Of a stretch of DNA of 64,000 nt, positions 1 to 9,144 are shown one piece after another (position 1 is the stretch's first letter; every line of letters begins with the position of its first letter). The position numbers were made by a program, and so were the translations under genes. The DNA lies in contig CATNEN010000029.1 of the NCBI GenBank assembly GCA_950097015.1, positions 7,727,501 to 7,791,500 of the forward strand. Reading direction: 5' to 3'. The notes under the pieces are model-generated. The model ran no database searches. It was not told the origin of the DNA and worked only from the letters and a program-made list of their open reading frames with translations. The stretch comes from Macrostomum hystrix. Lineage: Eukaryota > Platyhelminthes > Macrostomidae.

Positions 1-1896
1 TAGATTAGGGATGCTGGGAACTGTAGGATCTAGATTAGGGATGCGGGGAACTGTAGGATCTAGATTAGGGATGCGGGGAACTGTAGGATCTAGATTAGGG
101 ATGCTGGGAACTGTAGGATCTAGATTAGGGATGCTGGGAACTGTAGGATCTAGATTAGGGATGCGGGGAACTGTAGGATCTAGATTAGGGATGCGGGGAA
201 CTGTAGGATCTAGATTAGGGATGCTGGGAACTGTAGGATCTAGATTAGGTATGCTGGGAACTGTAGGATCTAGATTAGGGATGCTGGGAACTGTAGGATC
301 TAGATTAGGGATGCGGGGAACTGTAGGATCTAGATTAGGGATGCTGGGAACTGTAGGATCTAGATTAGGGATGCGGGGAACTGTAGGATCTAGATTAGGG
401 ATGCGGGGAACTGTAGGATCTAGATTAGGGATGCTGGGAACTGTAGGATCTAGATTAGGGATGCGGGGAGCTGTAGGATCTAGATTAGGGATGCTGGGAA
501 CTGTAGGATCTAGATTAGGGATGCGGGGAACTGTAGGATCTAGATTAGGGATGCGGGGAACTGTAGGATCTAGATTAGGGATGCTGGGAACTGTAGGATC
601 TAGATTAGGGATGCGGGGAACTGTAGGATCTAGATTAGGGATGCGGGGAACTGTAGGATCTAGATTAGGGATGCTGGGAACTGTAGGATCTAGATTAGGG
701 ATGCTGGGAACTGTAGGATCTAGATTAGGGATGCTGGGAACTGTAGGATCTAGATTAGGGATGCTGGGAACTGTAGGATCTAGATTAGGGATGCTGGGAA
801 CTGTAGGATCTAGATTAGGGATGCGGGGAACTGTAGGATCTAGATTAGGGATGCGGGGAACTGTAGGATCTAGATTAGGGATGCTGGGAACTGTAGGATC
901 TAGATTAGGGATGCTGGGAACTGTAGGATCTAGATTAGGGATGCTGGGAACTGTAGGATCTAGATTAGGGATGCTGGGAACTGTAGGATCTAGATTAGGG
1001 ATGCTGGGAACTGTAGGATCTAGATTAGGGATGCTGGGAACTGTAGGATCTAGATTAGGGATGCTGGGAACTGTAGGATCTAGATTAGGGATGCGGGAAA
1101 CTGTAGGATCTAGATTAGGGATGCGGGGAACTGTAGGATCTAGATTAGGGATGCGGGGAACTGTAGGATCTAGATTAGGGATGCGGGGAACTGTAGGATC
1201 TAGATTAGGGATGCTGGGAACTGTAGGATCTAGATTAGGGATGCTGGGAACTGTAGGATCTAGATTAGGGATGCGGGGAACTGTAGGATCTAGATTAGGG
1301 ATGCTGGGAACTGTAGGATCTAGATTAGGGATGCTGGGAACTGTAGGATCTAAATTAGGGATGCGGGGAACTGTAGGATCTAGATTAGGGATGCTGGGAA
1401 CTGTAGGATCTAGATTAGGGATGCGGGGAACTGTAGGATCTAGATTAGGGATGCTGGGAACTGTAGGATCTAGATTAGGGATGCTGGGAACTGTAGGATC
1501 TAGATTAGGGATGCGGGGAACTGTAGGATCTAGATTAGGGATGCTGGGAACTGTAGGATCTAGATTATGGATGCTGGGAACTGTAGGATCTAAATTAGGG
1601 ATGCGGGGAACTGTAGGATCTAGATTAGGGATGCTGGGAACTGTAGGATCTAGATTAGGGATGCTGGGAACTGTAGGATCTAGATTAGGGATGCTGGGAA
1701 CTGTAGGATCTAGATTAGGGATGCTGGGAACTGTAGGATCTAGATTAGGGATGCTGGGAACTGTAGGATCTAGATTAGGGATGCTGGGAACTGTAGGATC
1801 TAGATTAGGGATGCGGGGAACTGTAGGATCTAGATTAGGGATGCTGGGAACTGTAGGATCTAGATTAGGGATGCTGGGAACTGTAGGATCTAGATT
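1..1896. repeat. 30-bp minisatellite, about 63 copies
   Basis: Head-to-tail 30-bp units, each carrying TTAGGGATGC and ending GTAGGATC. Units are nearly identical; the main variation is one T/G position (ATGCTGGG or ATGCGGGG), with a few private changes such as taaatta near 1351 and 1591. The plus strand is open throughout as a 10-residue repeat (M-L/R-GTVGSRLG), but this follows from a unit length divisible by three without stops, and nothing else suggests coding. The array starts at or before base 1. Confidence 0.97.
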
Positions 1897-2214
1897 TTGA
1901 AGTCCGGGAAATATGCTTTATTATGTAATGAACTAAAGATTTCTGAGTTCCGTTTAACCAGAGTTTGTTTGATATAGATTTGTTTTCAACGAAAAGCATA
2001 GAATCTGGAACAGGGATATCAAAGCAAGGACGTATCAAAATGTAGTTTTTTTTCAACTAGACACGCAAGTCACGCAGTTTTTGCTGCAGATTTGAGCATC
2101 TTCTAGGAAACAATCTTCTAAAAAGGATTGCCACTTGAGCTACACACGGCTGGGTAAGCTCCCGGCTCATTCATCCTTGGATAATCGCTCAGCTAATTTA
2201 CAAAGCTAGAATAC
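1897..2214. other. unique spacer, no gene seen
   Basis: Non-repetitive DNA between two minisatellites. No convincing exon, RNA gene or element end is visible. Confidence 0.6.
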
Positions 2215-2571
2215 TGTCTTCGAGGTGGGTGTCACACGACTGTCTTTGAGGTGAGTGTGACACGAGTGTCCTTGAGGTGGGTGTTACTGGACTGTCTTTG
2301 ATGTGGGTTTGACACGACTGTCTTTGATGTGGGTGTGACACGACTGTCTTTGATGTGGGTGTGACACGACTGTCTTTGAGGTGAGTGTCACACGAGTGTC
2401 CTTGAGGTGGGTGTTACTGGACTGTCTTTGAGGTGGGTGTCACAGGACTGTCTTTGAGGTGGGTGTCACAGGACTGTCTTTGAGGTGGGTGTCACAGGAC
2501 TGTCTTTGAGGTGGGTGTCACAGGACTGTCTTTGAGGTGGGTGTCACAGGACTGTCTTTGAGGTGGGTGTC
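2215..2571. repeat. 26-bp minisatellite, left part
   Basis: About 13-14 units of 26 bp with core ACTGTCTTTGAGGTGGGTGT. Left-hand units are diverged and right-hand ones nearly identical. The same repeat resumes at about 4145 beyond a retrotransposon, so this is one array split by an insertion. Confidence 0.93.
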
Positions 2572-2703
2572 ACCCTTCGACCTTAACAGGGTATGCGGCC
2601 AGTCCGCAGTCTCCTTACACCTGTGCGTGATCAGATACCTCTGGCTACGGCTGGTGGAACAGGTGATACCCTTCGACCTTAACAGGGTTCGCAGCCAGTC
2701 TGC
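2572..2703 (+). repeat. duplicated module in retrotransposon 5' region
   Basis: A segment of about 36 bp starting CCCTTCGACCTTAACAGGGT occurs at 2572-2607 and again at 2668-2703 (period 96 bp), ahead of the ORF1 start at 2835. Repeated 5' monomers act as internal promoters in some non-LTR elements; that role is inferred here. Confidence 0.6.
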
Positions 2704-2834
2704 GGGCCTGGCACTGCTCTAGGTGCTCTCTAATGCCTAAGGTCTCGCCGCGCTGAGGGGCTGGAAGGTCTGGGGAGTTTTACCGGCCATTAGCGTTTTT
2801 TTTTCTTCTTTTCTTTTCCGCATTCAAGCGACTT

Positions 2835-3893
2835 ATGAAGACCAACCAAAGTTCCAGCACGTCCCAGGACTCTGCCGAAACGCAGGACTCTGCGTCGGCG
2901 ACGCAGATCCTCAGGACCAACGCCAGGGCGACATCGGATCCACCGGTGCCCCAAACTCATCCTGCCCCGCCGCCACTCAGGCAAACACCAGAGTGGCTGG
3001 ATCAAAGGGCAAACGCTCCCCTGCCAAGCAGGCCCGCAGCATCGCCCGTTTCCTGGAATTCCGGCGGCGCAAACAGGAAGCATGGTTGGCTGCGAAATCC
3101 GTGCCAACCACCGCCTCTTAGGAGGGGGCCGGCAACTCTGCGACCGTCGCGGAGGAACAGACACCCAACAAGGCGGCGGATTCCTCGCGTCGTCCGGGAA
3201 ACCCGGAAATGCGGAAAAGTGCCGCCCAGGCTTCTAGGGCGTCCCGTTCCTCTCGCAGCGGAACCTCTCACAGTCGCTTGGAAACTCCGACGACTGCTGG
3301 GGGGCCCGTGGCGGTAGGCGCTGGCTAAACTACGAGGTCAAAGCGCACTTACGCTGAAATGGCCAAGATGCAGCCGGCCTTGGTTATCCGAGGCCAGGAG
3401 ACGCCCCTATCGTCAGTGCAACTCGACCAGATTTGGCGCAGACTGGATTCCCATCTGGTCAAACTGGCACTGAGCAGCACTGTGCTACTCGTCCTGAAGA
3501 CCGACATCCAGGACCAAGCCCTCATTGTCCAGCCTGCCGACAACCAGTCCGGACAGCAACTCCTCGAGCTGCCGAAAACCTTCAACTGGGTAAGGAAATG
3601 GCCAACCTGTTAATCTACAGGGAGGACGAGCGCCCCCAGACACACCGTCATCGTGTTTGGATTCCAGCTCGTAACGCCGTCACCAACGGTGAGGAGCTGC
3701 GCCGCCTGCTGCTGGCAATCCAGCCGGATCTGCCAGCAAATGGAGCCGTGGTTCAAGAAACCATCACCAGACCTGGTGGAGACGGTTTTACGGCCACCCT
3801 AGGACTGTCGGACAGCTGGATACTCCGCTGCCCAGACATGTCCTTCATCAGTGCAGGTCTCACTCGAATGCAGATTTTCAGCTTCGAGTCCGA
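2835..3893 (+). pseudogene. ORF1 (gag-like), frameshifted
   Basis: ATG at 2835 follows a T-rich leader and opens a Ser/Thr/Pro-rich then Arg-rich product. The apparent continuation is spread over three frames: 2835-3317, 3359-3613 (start MAKMQPALVIRGQE) and 3433-3936. This suggests a degraded ORF1. No CCHC knuckle is seen in what remains. The call rests on position ahead of a recognisable RT/3' end of a non-LTR element rather than on a conserved domain. It ends where RT-derived sequence begins. Confidence 0.5.
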
Positions 3894-4144
3894 CGCAGAT
3901 CCGCAGTCTCTGATGGATTTACACTACCATTGTTAGACCGGCCATCTCTTTTGCCGGCTTCATTTGGAACAGTGCCCTGGAGACCAAAGGGATTTTGGAG
4001 GCCCTAAGCAAGGTGCAGGGCCGTGCTTGTCGAGCCTTCATGAGTGCGGCACCCTCCACTCCCTTCGCTGGCATGAATGGAGCGAATGGAGCTTCCCTTC
4101 GCAGCCTCCCCGCTACATCCGAAGCTAAGTCAAGTAAGTCAAGT

Positions 4145-4275
4145 CTTTGAGCTGGGTGTCACATGACTGTCTTTGAGCTGGGTGTCACATGACTGTCTTT
4201 GAGGTGGATGTCCCAGGACTGTCTTTGAAGTTGGTGTCACAGGACAGTCTCTGAGGTGGGGTGTCACAGACAGTC
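4145..4275. repeat. 26-bp minisatellite, right part
   Basis: About five diverged units of the array seen at 2215-2571 (TCTTTGAGCTGGGTGTCAC), resuming directly after the retrotransposon tail. Confidence 0.9.
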
Positions 4276-4632
4276 CTGGATGTAGGTGTGGCTGAGTGGC
4301 ATGTAGACCTTCTTTTGTAAGAAAGTGTTTAATTTTAAATTGTTTGTACTTGATTTACTCAAATATCTTACTTGCTAATTAGCTTATCAGGCAGGCACAT
4401 CCTGTTTAGATATTTTGTTTGTCTGGGCTGGTCCCTCAGTGCTAACATTGAAGGTGAAGTTATTTTAAGCGGAATTTTAAAGCCGAAAAAAATCTAAAGA
4501 AGGTTTGAAAAACTTTATTCGCTATTTAAGTGAAACGTGGGGCGCATCAAGCACTGTGAAAAATGCATTTCTGTTTGAAAAAGAATTCACATATTCGCTT
4601 ATTCACAAATTGCAAATCTAAAAGCGACTTAC
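4276..4632. other. unique intronic or intergenic DNA
   Basis: AT-rich, non-repetitive sequence downstream (on the minus strand) of gene A exon 2. The expected third exon, matching 21850-22020 of gene B, is not recognisable here or further left. Confidence 0.55.
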
Positions 4633-6027
4633 CTGTGGCAGGTAGTAGTACTGAGCAATGTCTGCAACAATTTGAGACTGATGCGAGAACGCTGCTCCCA
4701 GGAGCAAGGCTTTGTTGGGCGTCTTGAGGTAGCCATCGATGAAAGCCTTGGCTGCGCTGCCCGTTGTCTCCTGACAAGGGCGAGAGATTCAACAGTTTTT
4801 TCTTCAAATTATTTTTAATGACACCTAGACCTTTTTTAAAGTTGGAAGTGGAAGTGGACACCCTGTGTTTGTAGTGGACACCCTGTGTTTTTAGTGGACA
4901 CCCTGTGTTTGAAGTGGACACCCTGTGTTTGTAGTGGACACCCTGTGTTTGTAGTGGACGCCCTGTGTTTGAAGTGGACACCCTGTGTTTGTAGTGGACA
5001 CCCTGTGTTTGAAGTGGACACCCTGTGTTTGTAGTGGACACCCTGTGTTTGTAGTGGACACCCTGTGTTTGTAGTGGACACCCTGTGTTTGTAGTAGACA
5101 CCCTGTGTTTGTAGTGGACACCCTGTGTTTGTAGTGGACACCCTGTGTTTGTAGTGGACACCCTGTGTTTGTAGTGGACACCCTGTGTTTAAACTAACAC
5201 CTAGAGTGGACACCCTGTGTTTGAAGTTGACACATTAAGCCCTCTTTAGGCGGACACATAAGGCTGTCTCTAACGATGGACACTTTAGTCTTTAGTACTA
5301 TAGCTATAGCGCGACGCATGCTGCTTATGACTATTCAGTCCATGGACTGGGTACTGAACATGTACATGGCGGATTTCACAACCACCCTCCATCACCCCAG
5401 CTACCCAGCTGATGCTGGTACCCATTTAACAGCTGGATGAACTGAAGCAATGTTGAGTTAAGTGTCTTACTAAAAGACAAAAAGCTGTTTCCAGTGGAGT
5501 CGGGAATCGAACTCTACCCGCTAAAATAGCATGCAAAATGGACTCAAACCTAGGAAGCGTTGAGCTTAGTGTGATGCATGTATAGATAGTATTAATCAAA
5601 TCATTACAGCTTTGGCTGAGCATTAATGCTAAGCTCTGCAACTAGTGGCATGTATACGTAAGATTCCCGGTCAGGTGTGCCAGCAACATCGAGGTAAATA
5701 TGCTGCGTCTCTTCTGACCCAGAAAATTACTTTCACTTCCCAGCTAGTGCTTTCCGCACCCCTGCTCAGTCCCAGCATCATTTTAGTTCGCTGTAATCAA
5801 TGCTCAGCGCATGAATCACAAACTGAATCGCTGGCCAGAGGAAATCAGAAGCAGCTAGGAGCAGAATTCGCATCTCGCATGGACTTGTGTACTTGTGGAA
5901 GGAAAATATGTACTTTTTCTGCTATCGCATGTCGTATCTAAAGGCTGCGTACAGCTGTTCAGTCCATGGACTGGGGTAGCGCCACAAAAGTTCTAGTCCA
6001 GCTGATGATTTATAGTCTACAACCATA

Positions 6028-6063
<36 letters not shown>

Positions 6064-6088
6064 AACAACAACTACTACTACTACTACA

Positions 6089-6126
<38 letters not shown>

Positions 6127-6430
6127 AACAACAACAACAACAACTACTACTACTACTACTACAACAACAACAACAACTACTACTACTACTACTACTACTA
6201 CTCACCATCAAGGCCAGCTGGGTTGTGCAGCTGAGCTGGAACCCAGGGAACAGATGACTCAAATTGTTATTAATGTAGGAAAACGAGAAGTTAAAATAGG
6301 CCGAGTCAGTTGCAAAGGCAGGCGATGTGGTACTGATGCACAGCAGGTTCACCATCAGTCGATCGTCGGAAGCAGCGCCCCCAGCAGTCAGGACTATCAG
6401 CACAATCAGCAGCTTTCTCAGCGTCTGCAT
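4633..6430 (-). CDS. gabbr-like: GABA-B-receptor-like gene A, exons 1-2 (partial)
   Basis: Exon 1 is 6430-6206 (75 codons, phase 0). Its hydrophobic start MQTLRKLLIVLIVL is a signal peptide, followed by VNLLCISTTSPAF, and it ends at a GTGAGT donor. Exon 2 is 4770-4633 (46 codons), with a CAG acceptor, ETTGSAAKAFIDGYL, GAAFSHQSQIVADIA, YYYLPQ and a GTAAGT donor. Both exons align with exons 1 and 2 of gene B at 23934-23255: exon 2 has identical length and phase and the same G-S/T-QS motif of the Venus-flytrap lobe. Class C receptors bind ligand in this extracellular lobe. Exons 3-14 are not seen to the left, where arrays and a retrotransposon lie, so the gene either leaves the window or is a truncated duplicate. 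TATA and CCAAT boxes precede the ATG. Confidence 0.78.
4853..5240. repeat. 20-bp minisatellite, about 18 copies, in gene A intron 1
   Basis: Units of GGACACCCTGTGTTTGTAGT with g-t-a / g-a-a variation. The array ends about 80 nt upstream of the exon 2 acceptor on the minus strand. It shows open frames on the minus strand only because no unit contains a stop in those frames. Confidence 0.95.
5333..5535 (-). mobile_element. SINE family 2 copy
   Basis: Shares CAGTCCATGGAC, a CAGCTGGATGAACT-type body and a tRNA-like box B (GGAGTCGGGAATCGAAC, reversed) with copies at 6985-7150 and 18910-19115. It lies in gene A intron 1. Orientation is set by the tRNA-like head at the right end. Confidence 0.65.
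6031..6203. repeat. ACT/ACA trinucleotide array abutting gene A exon 1 donor
   Basis: About 57 triplets (ACT with runs of ACA). On the minus strand the array begins within the donor itself: exon 1 ends ...ATG and continues GTGAGTAGTAGTAG. Confidence 0.95.
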
Positions 6431-6488
6431 CCTCGAAGCCCTGGCCGAGAGTCATAAGTCACGACCAGCATGACTTGCCCTGTCAGTC

Positions 6489-6533
6489 ATTTATACTCGA
6501 AATTTGACAGCTGCTAATTTCGGCTCCTATTGG
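6489..6533 (-). promoter_or_regulatory. gene A promoter: TATA and CCAAT boxes
   Basis: Minus strand: TATAAAT at 6495-6489, about 59 bp upstream of the ATG at 6430, and GCCAATAGG at about 6534-6526. The arrangement resembles the one before gene B. Transcription would start near 6460 by usual TATA spacing (inferred). Confidence 0.6.
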
Positions 6534-6984
6534 CTAGAATTTCCAACCCCTCCCCCTGGTTCGACCTGTCCCTCTTCTGCTCAAGCGGAATTCTTGCAGG
6601 ACAATTAATTGAGCCAATTCTTTAATGCTCCAGCTCGCTCGAAAGCAACATGCAGTGCTCAGCTCTCTAGAAGTTCAAAATGACTTTGATCTCAATGGAA
6701 ATTGATTGCGCGCCAGACAAAGGCAATTTAGGGACCTTTAATCAAAGGTGAAAAAACTCGAAATCATTTATCTGGCATACTGACACTGATAACTGTTAGC
6801 ATTGCGCTTGCTGCTAAAAATAAATATAGTGGGCTATTGTTGCGACCTCTTTGGCTCACTGATGTATACAATATCACCATTATTCTCATCTATTCTCACC
6901 TATCCTGGCAACTACTAGATCAAATAAGTACCCCTCCATCTCACGTTCATTTTCACCTTAAAGTTTCACATCTATTATCAACAC

Positions 6985-7150
6985 CAGTGTCACATTTGTC
7001 CGAACTTGAAGGTCGGGGTTTCGATTCCCGACTCCACTGGAGCAATTTGTGGCTTTTGACAAGACCCTTAACTCTGTGCTGCTTAAGCTCACGCAGCTGT
7101 TAAATGGGTACCAGCATCAGCTGGGGTTACTGAGGATAGATGTGGCGTTC
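6985..7150 (+). mobile_element. SINE family 2 copy, 5'-truncated
   Basis: Begins within the tRNA-like head (AACTTGAAGGTCGGGGTTTC, then box B GATTCCCGACTCCA), followed by the family body ending near GGGTACCAGCATCAGCTGGG. Confidence 0.65.
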
Positions 7151-7250
7151 CCCTTTTAAGTCGCCCCTATTATCGTCTTAGTCGTGCCCATAATCTAATA
7201 GGTTTTTTTCTACCTCCCATCTATTCCCCAATCTCAAGATCTCACCCGAG

Positions 7251-7606
7251 CGGTGAGTGGCAGAGCGGTCTAACCCGTTTGTCTCCCGCACCAACGTCCC
7301 TGAGCTCGATTCCGCGGTAAGGTCACATTCATTTGAGGCGCAGCCGCGTAGAGAAGGCTTGGGGGCTTGTAGTGCAATTTGCGCCCTTGAGGGCCAACCT
7401 CCCAGGCACAATGAGAGTGTACACTGCCTGACGATGCGAAAGTCAGGGCAGATGTACACGCCTATGTGAGTGTGTGCTGTGTACAGTATCTGTGTGCGTG
7501 TGTGCTCAGGAGTCAGCGAAATGGGCAGAATTGCCTCCTCGCCGGCTGCGTGTTTAGTGTCACCAAATGATGTGCCCTTGCCCGCAGCCCTCCTGCATCT
7601 CACTCC
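7251..7606 (+). mobile_element. SINE family 1, longest copy
   Basis: A head GAGTGGCAGAGCGGTCTAAC and box B GAGCTCGATTCCGCGG look like a Leu/Ser-type tRNA (A box GTGGCxGAGxGGTCTAA). The body has GTGTACACTGCCTGACGATG and CAGGAGTCAGCGAAATGGGC, and the 3' end is GCCCTCCTGCA. The same modules in the same order recur at 14492, 19128, 22098, 45756 and 56219. Confidence 0.82.
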
Positions 7607-8225
7607 ATTTGAATTTATACTGCTAATAGAAAATAAATTGTTCGAATGTACAAATAAATGTGGCCTCGCCGAAGAATCGAGCTCAGGGATCTTCGTGTGG
7701 GAGCACGCATTACTACACCGATTTAAACTCCATAGAATTGTCTTTTGTCGGTAAGACAAAAGTCCTTGAAGGCCCATCTCATAGGCATGCCCTTGAGGAA
7801 GGGCAAATGCACTCAGACTGTAGTCGGTGCTAGTGTTTCAACCTGGCAAAGAAATTAAATTTTCAACAAGCCAGTTGAAATTGAAAGGATCCATTCTCAA
7901 AGGAAGCACTCAGCTAGATTGTGCAACCAGAGAGCTAGAATGCTTTACTAAATGACTTCAGTTGTCATACAACCTGCTGAGATTCTTTAAAGCGGTTATA
8001 TTTTATTTAATTAGCCTTTCATTAGACGTGATTTTGCTCAGACATCATTAGAGCTTGTCGATAGGCATGCGACAGTGCCCGTTCTTGAGCACTCATGTTC
8101 TCAAGTTGATTGCTTCCAAGGCTGAAAAGCAATCTTCACTCAGGCGCTGGCTTTTTGGCGTTCTCAACTGCTCGATTCAGCTGGAATAGGGTTGAGACCC
8201 TATTCGAGACTGGGAATATGAGAAA
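7607..8225. other. unique spacer, no gene seen
   Basis: Moderately AT-rich sequence without a supported exon or repeat. A few short inverted words (TTCGAGACTGGGAATATGAG region) are unremarkable. Confidence 0.55.
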
Positions 8226-8242
8226 TTATAGGTGAGAATGCT

Positions 8243-8868
8243 GGATTGACAGACACTCACTGGGTGGACAGACACTCACTGGATCTATAGACACTCACTG
8301 GGTAGAAAGACACTCCCTGGGTGGACAGACACTCACTGGGTGGACAGACACTCACTGGATCTATAGACACTCACTGGGTAGACAGACACTCACTGGGTGG
8401 ACAGACACTCACTGGGTGGACAGACACTCACTGGATCAATAGACACTCACTGGGTAGACAGACACTCACTGGGTGGACAGACACTCACTGGGTGGACAGA
8501 CACTCACTGGATCTATAGACACTCACTGGGTAGACAGACACTCACTGGGTAGACAGACACTCACTGGGTGGACAGACACTCACTGGATCTATAGACACTC
8601 ACTGGGTAGACAGACACTCACTGGGTGGACAGACACTCACTGGATCTATAGACACTCACTGGGTAGACAGACACTCACTGGGTAGACAGACACTCACTGG
8701 GTGGACAGACACTCACTTGGGTGGACAGACACTCACTGGGTGGACATACACTCACTGGATCTACAGACACTCACTGGATCTACAGACACTCACTGGGTAG
8801 ACAGACACTCACTGGGTAGACAGACACTCACTGGGTAGACAGACACTCTCTGGATGGACAGACAGAAA
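8243..8868. repeat. 20-bp minisatellite, about 31 copies
   Basis: Unit TGGACAGACACTCACTGGGT with three recurrent variants (gtggac, gtagac, atctata) that alternate in a patterned, higher-order way. Confidence 0.95.
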
Positions 8869-8914
8869 GTTGAGATTTGAAAAAATAACTGTTTGATATT
8901 CGTGGGAAATTTGT

Positions 8915-9078
8915 TGAGATTCGTGAGAATCGGAAAGAGATTCGTGAGAATCGGAAAGAGATTCGTGAGAATCGGAAAGAGATTCGTGAGAATCGGAAAG
9001 AGATTCGTCAGAATCGGAAAGAGATTCGTCAGAATCGGAAAGAGATTCGTGAGAATCGGAAAGAGATTCGTGAGAACA
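8915..9078. repeat. 21-bp minisatellite, about 8 copies
   Basis: Unit GATTCGTGAGAATCGGAAA plus GA. The 21-bp period leaves a frame reading RFVRIGK repeatedly; no start context or homology supports coding. Confidence 0.93.
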
Positions 9079-9144
9079 AATAGAGAGAATACTGACAGAA
9101 GTGTGTTAAGAAAAATGTCAAGTCACCGCTAAACCACCACAGGT

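Larger units (their letters stand above)
2571..4144 (+). mobile_element. non-LTR retrotransposon copy 1, internally deleted
   Basis: Deleted copy of the element at 9145-12151. Bases 3910-4077 match the end of its RT region (10695-10858) almost base for base, and 4097-4143 match its 3' end, including the CTAAGTCAAGTAAGTCAAG tail. Upstream lies a GC-rich 5' region with a gag-like ORF1 that the other copy lacks. Endonuclease, most of RT, RNase H and the zinc knuckle are missing. At least two deletion junctions are seen, one near 3893-3908 and one near 4077-4097. The copy sits inside a 26-bp minisatellite that continues on both sides. Confidence 0.88.

Noticed and set aside
1-1896. TTAGGG in each 30-bp unit as a telomere
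   Set aside because: Only one hexamer per unit, never tandem TTAGGG, and genes continue to the right at once; an interstitial minisatellite is simpler.
11-1900. 629-codon open frame across the 30-bp array
   Set aside because: Pure product of a 30-bp unit without stops; no start context, non-repeat ends or homology.
4547-5213. Minus-strand frames reading TNTGCPLQTQGV repeats as a structural protein
   Set aside because: They lie on a minisatellite in gene A intron 1; the real exon 2 uses another frame.
7251-7330. Functional tRNA gene at SINE heads
   Set aside because: Boxes A and B are tRNA-like, but the heads are joined to long shared bodies and occur in several copies; no clean acceptor stem was seen.
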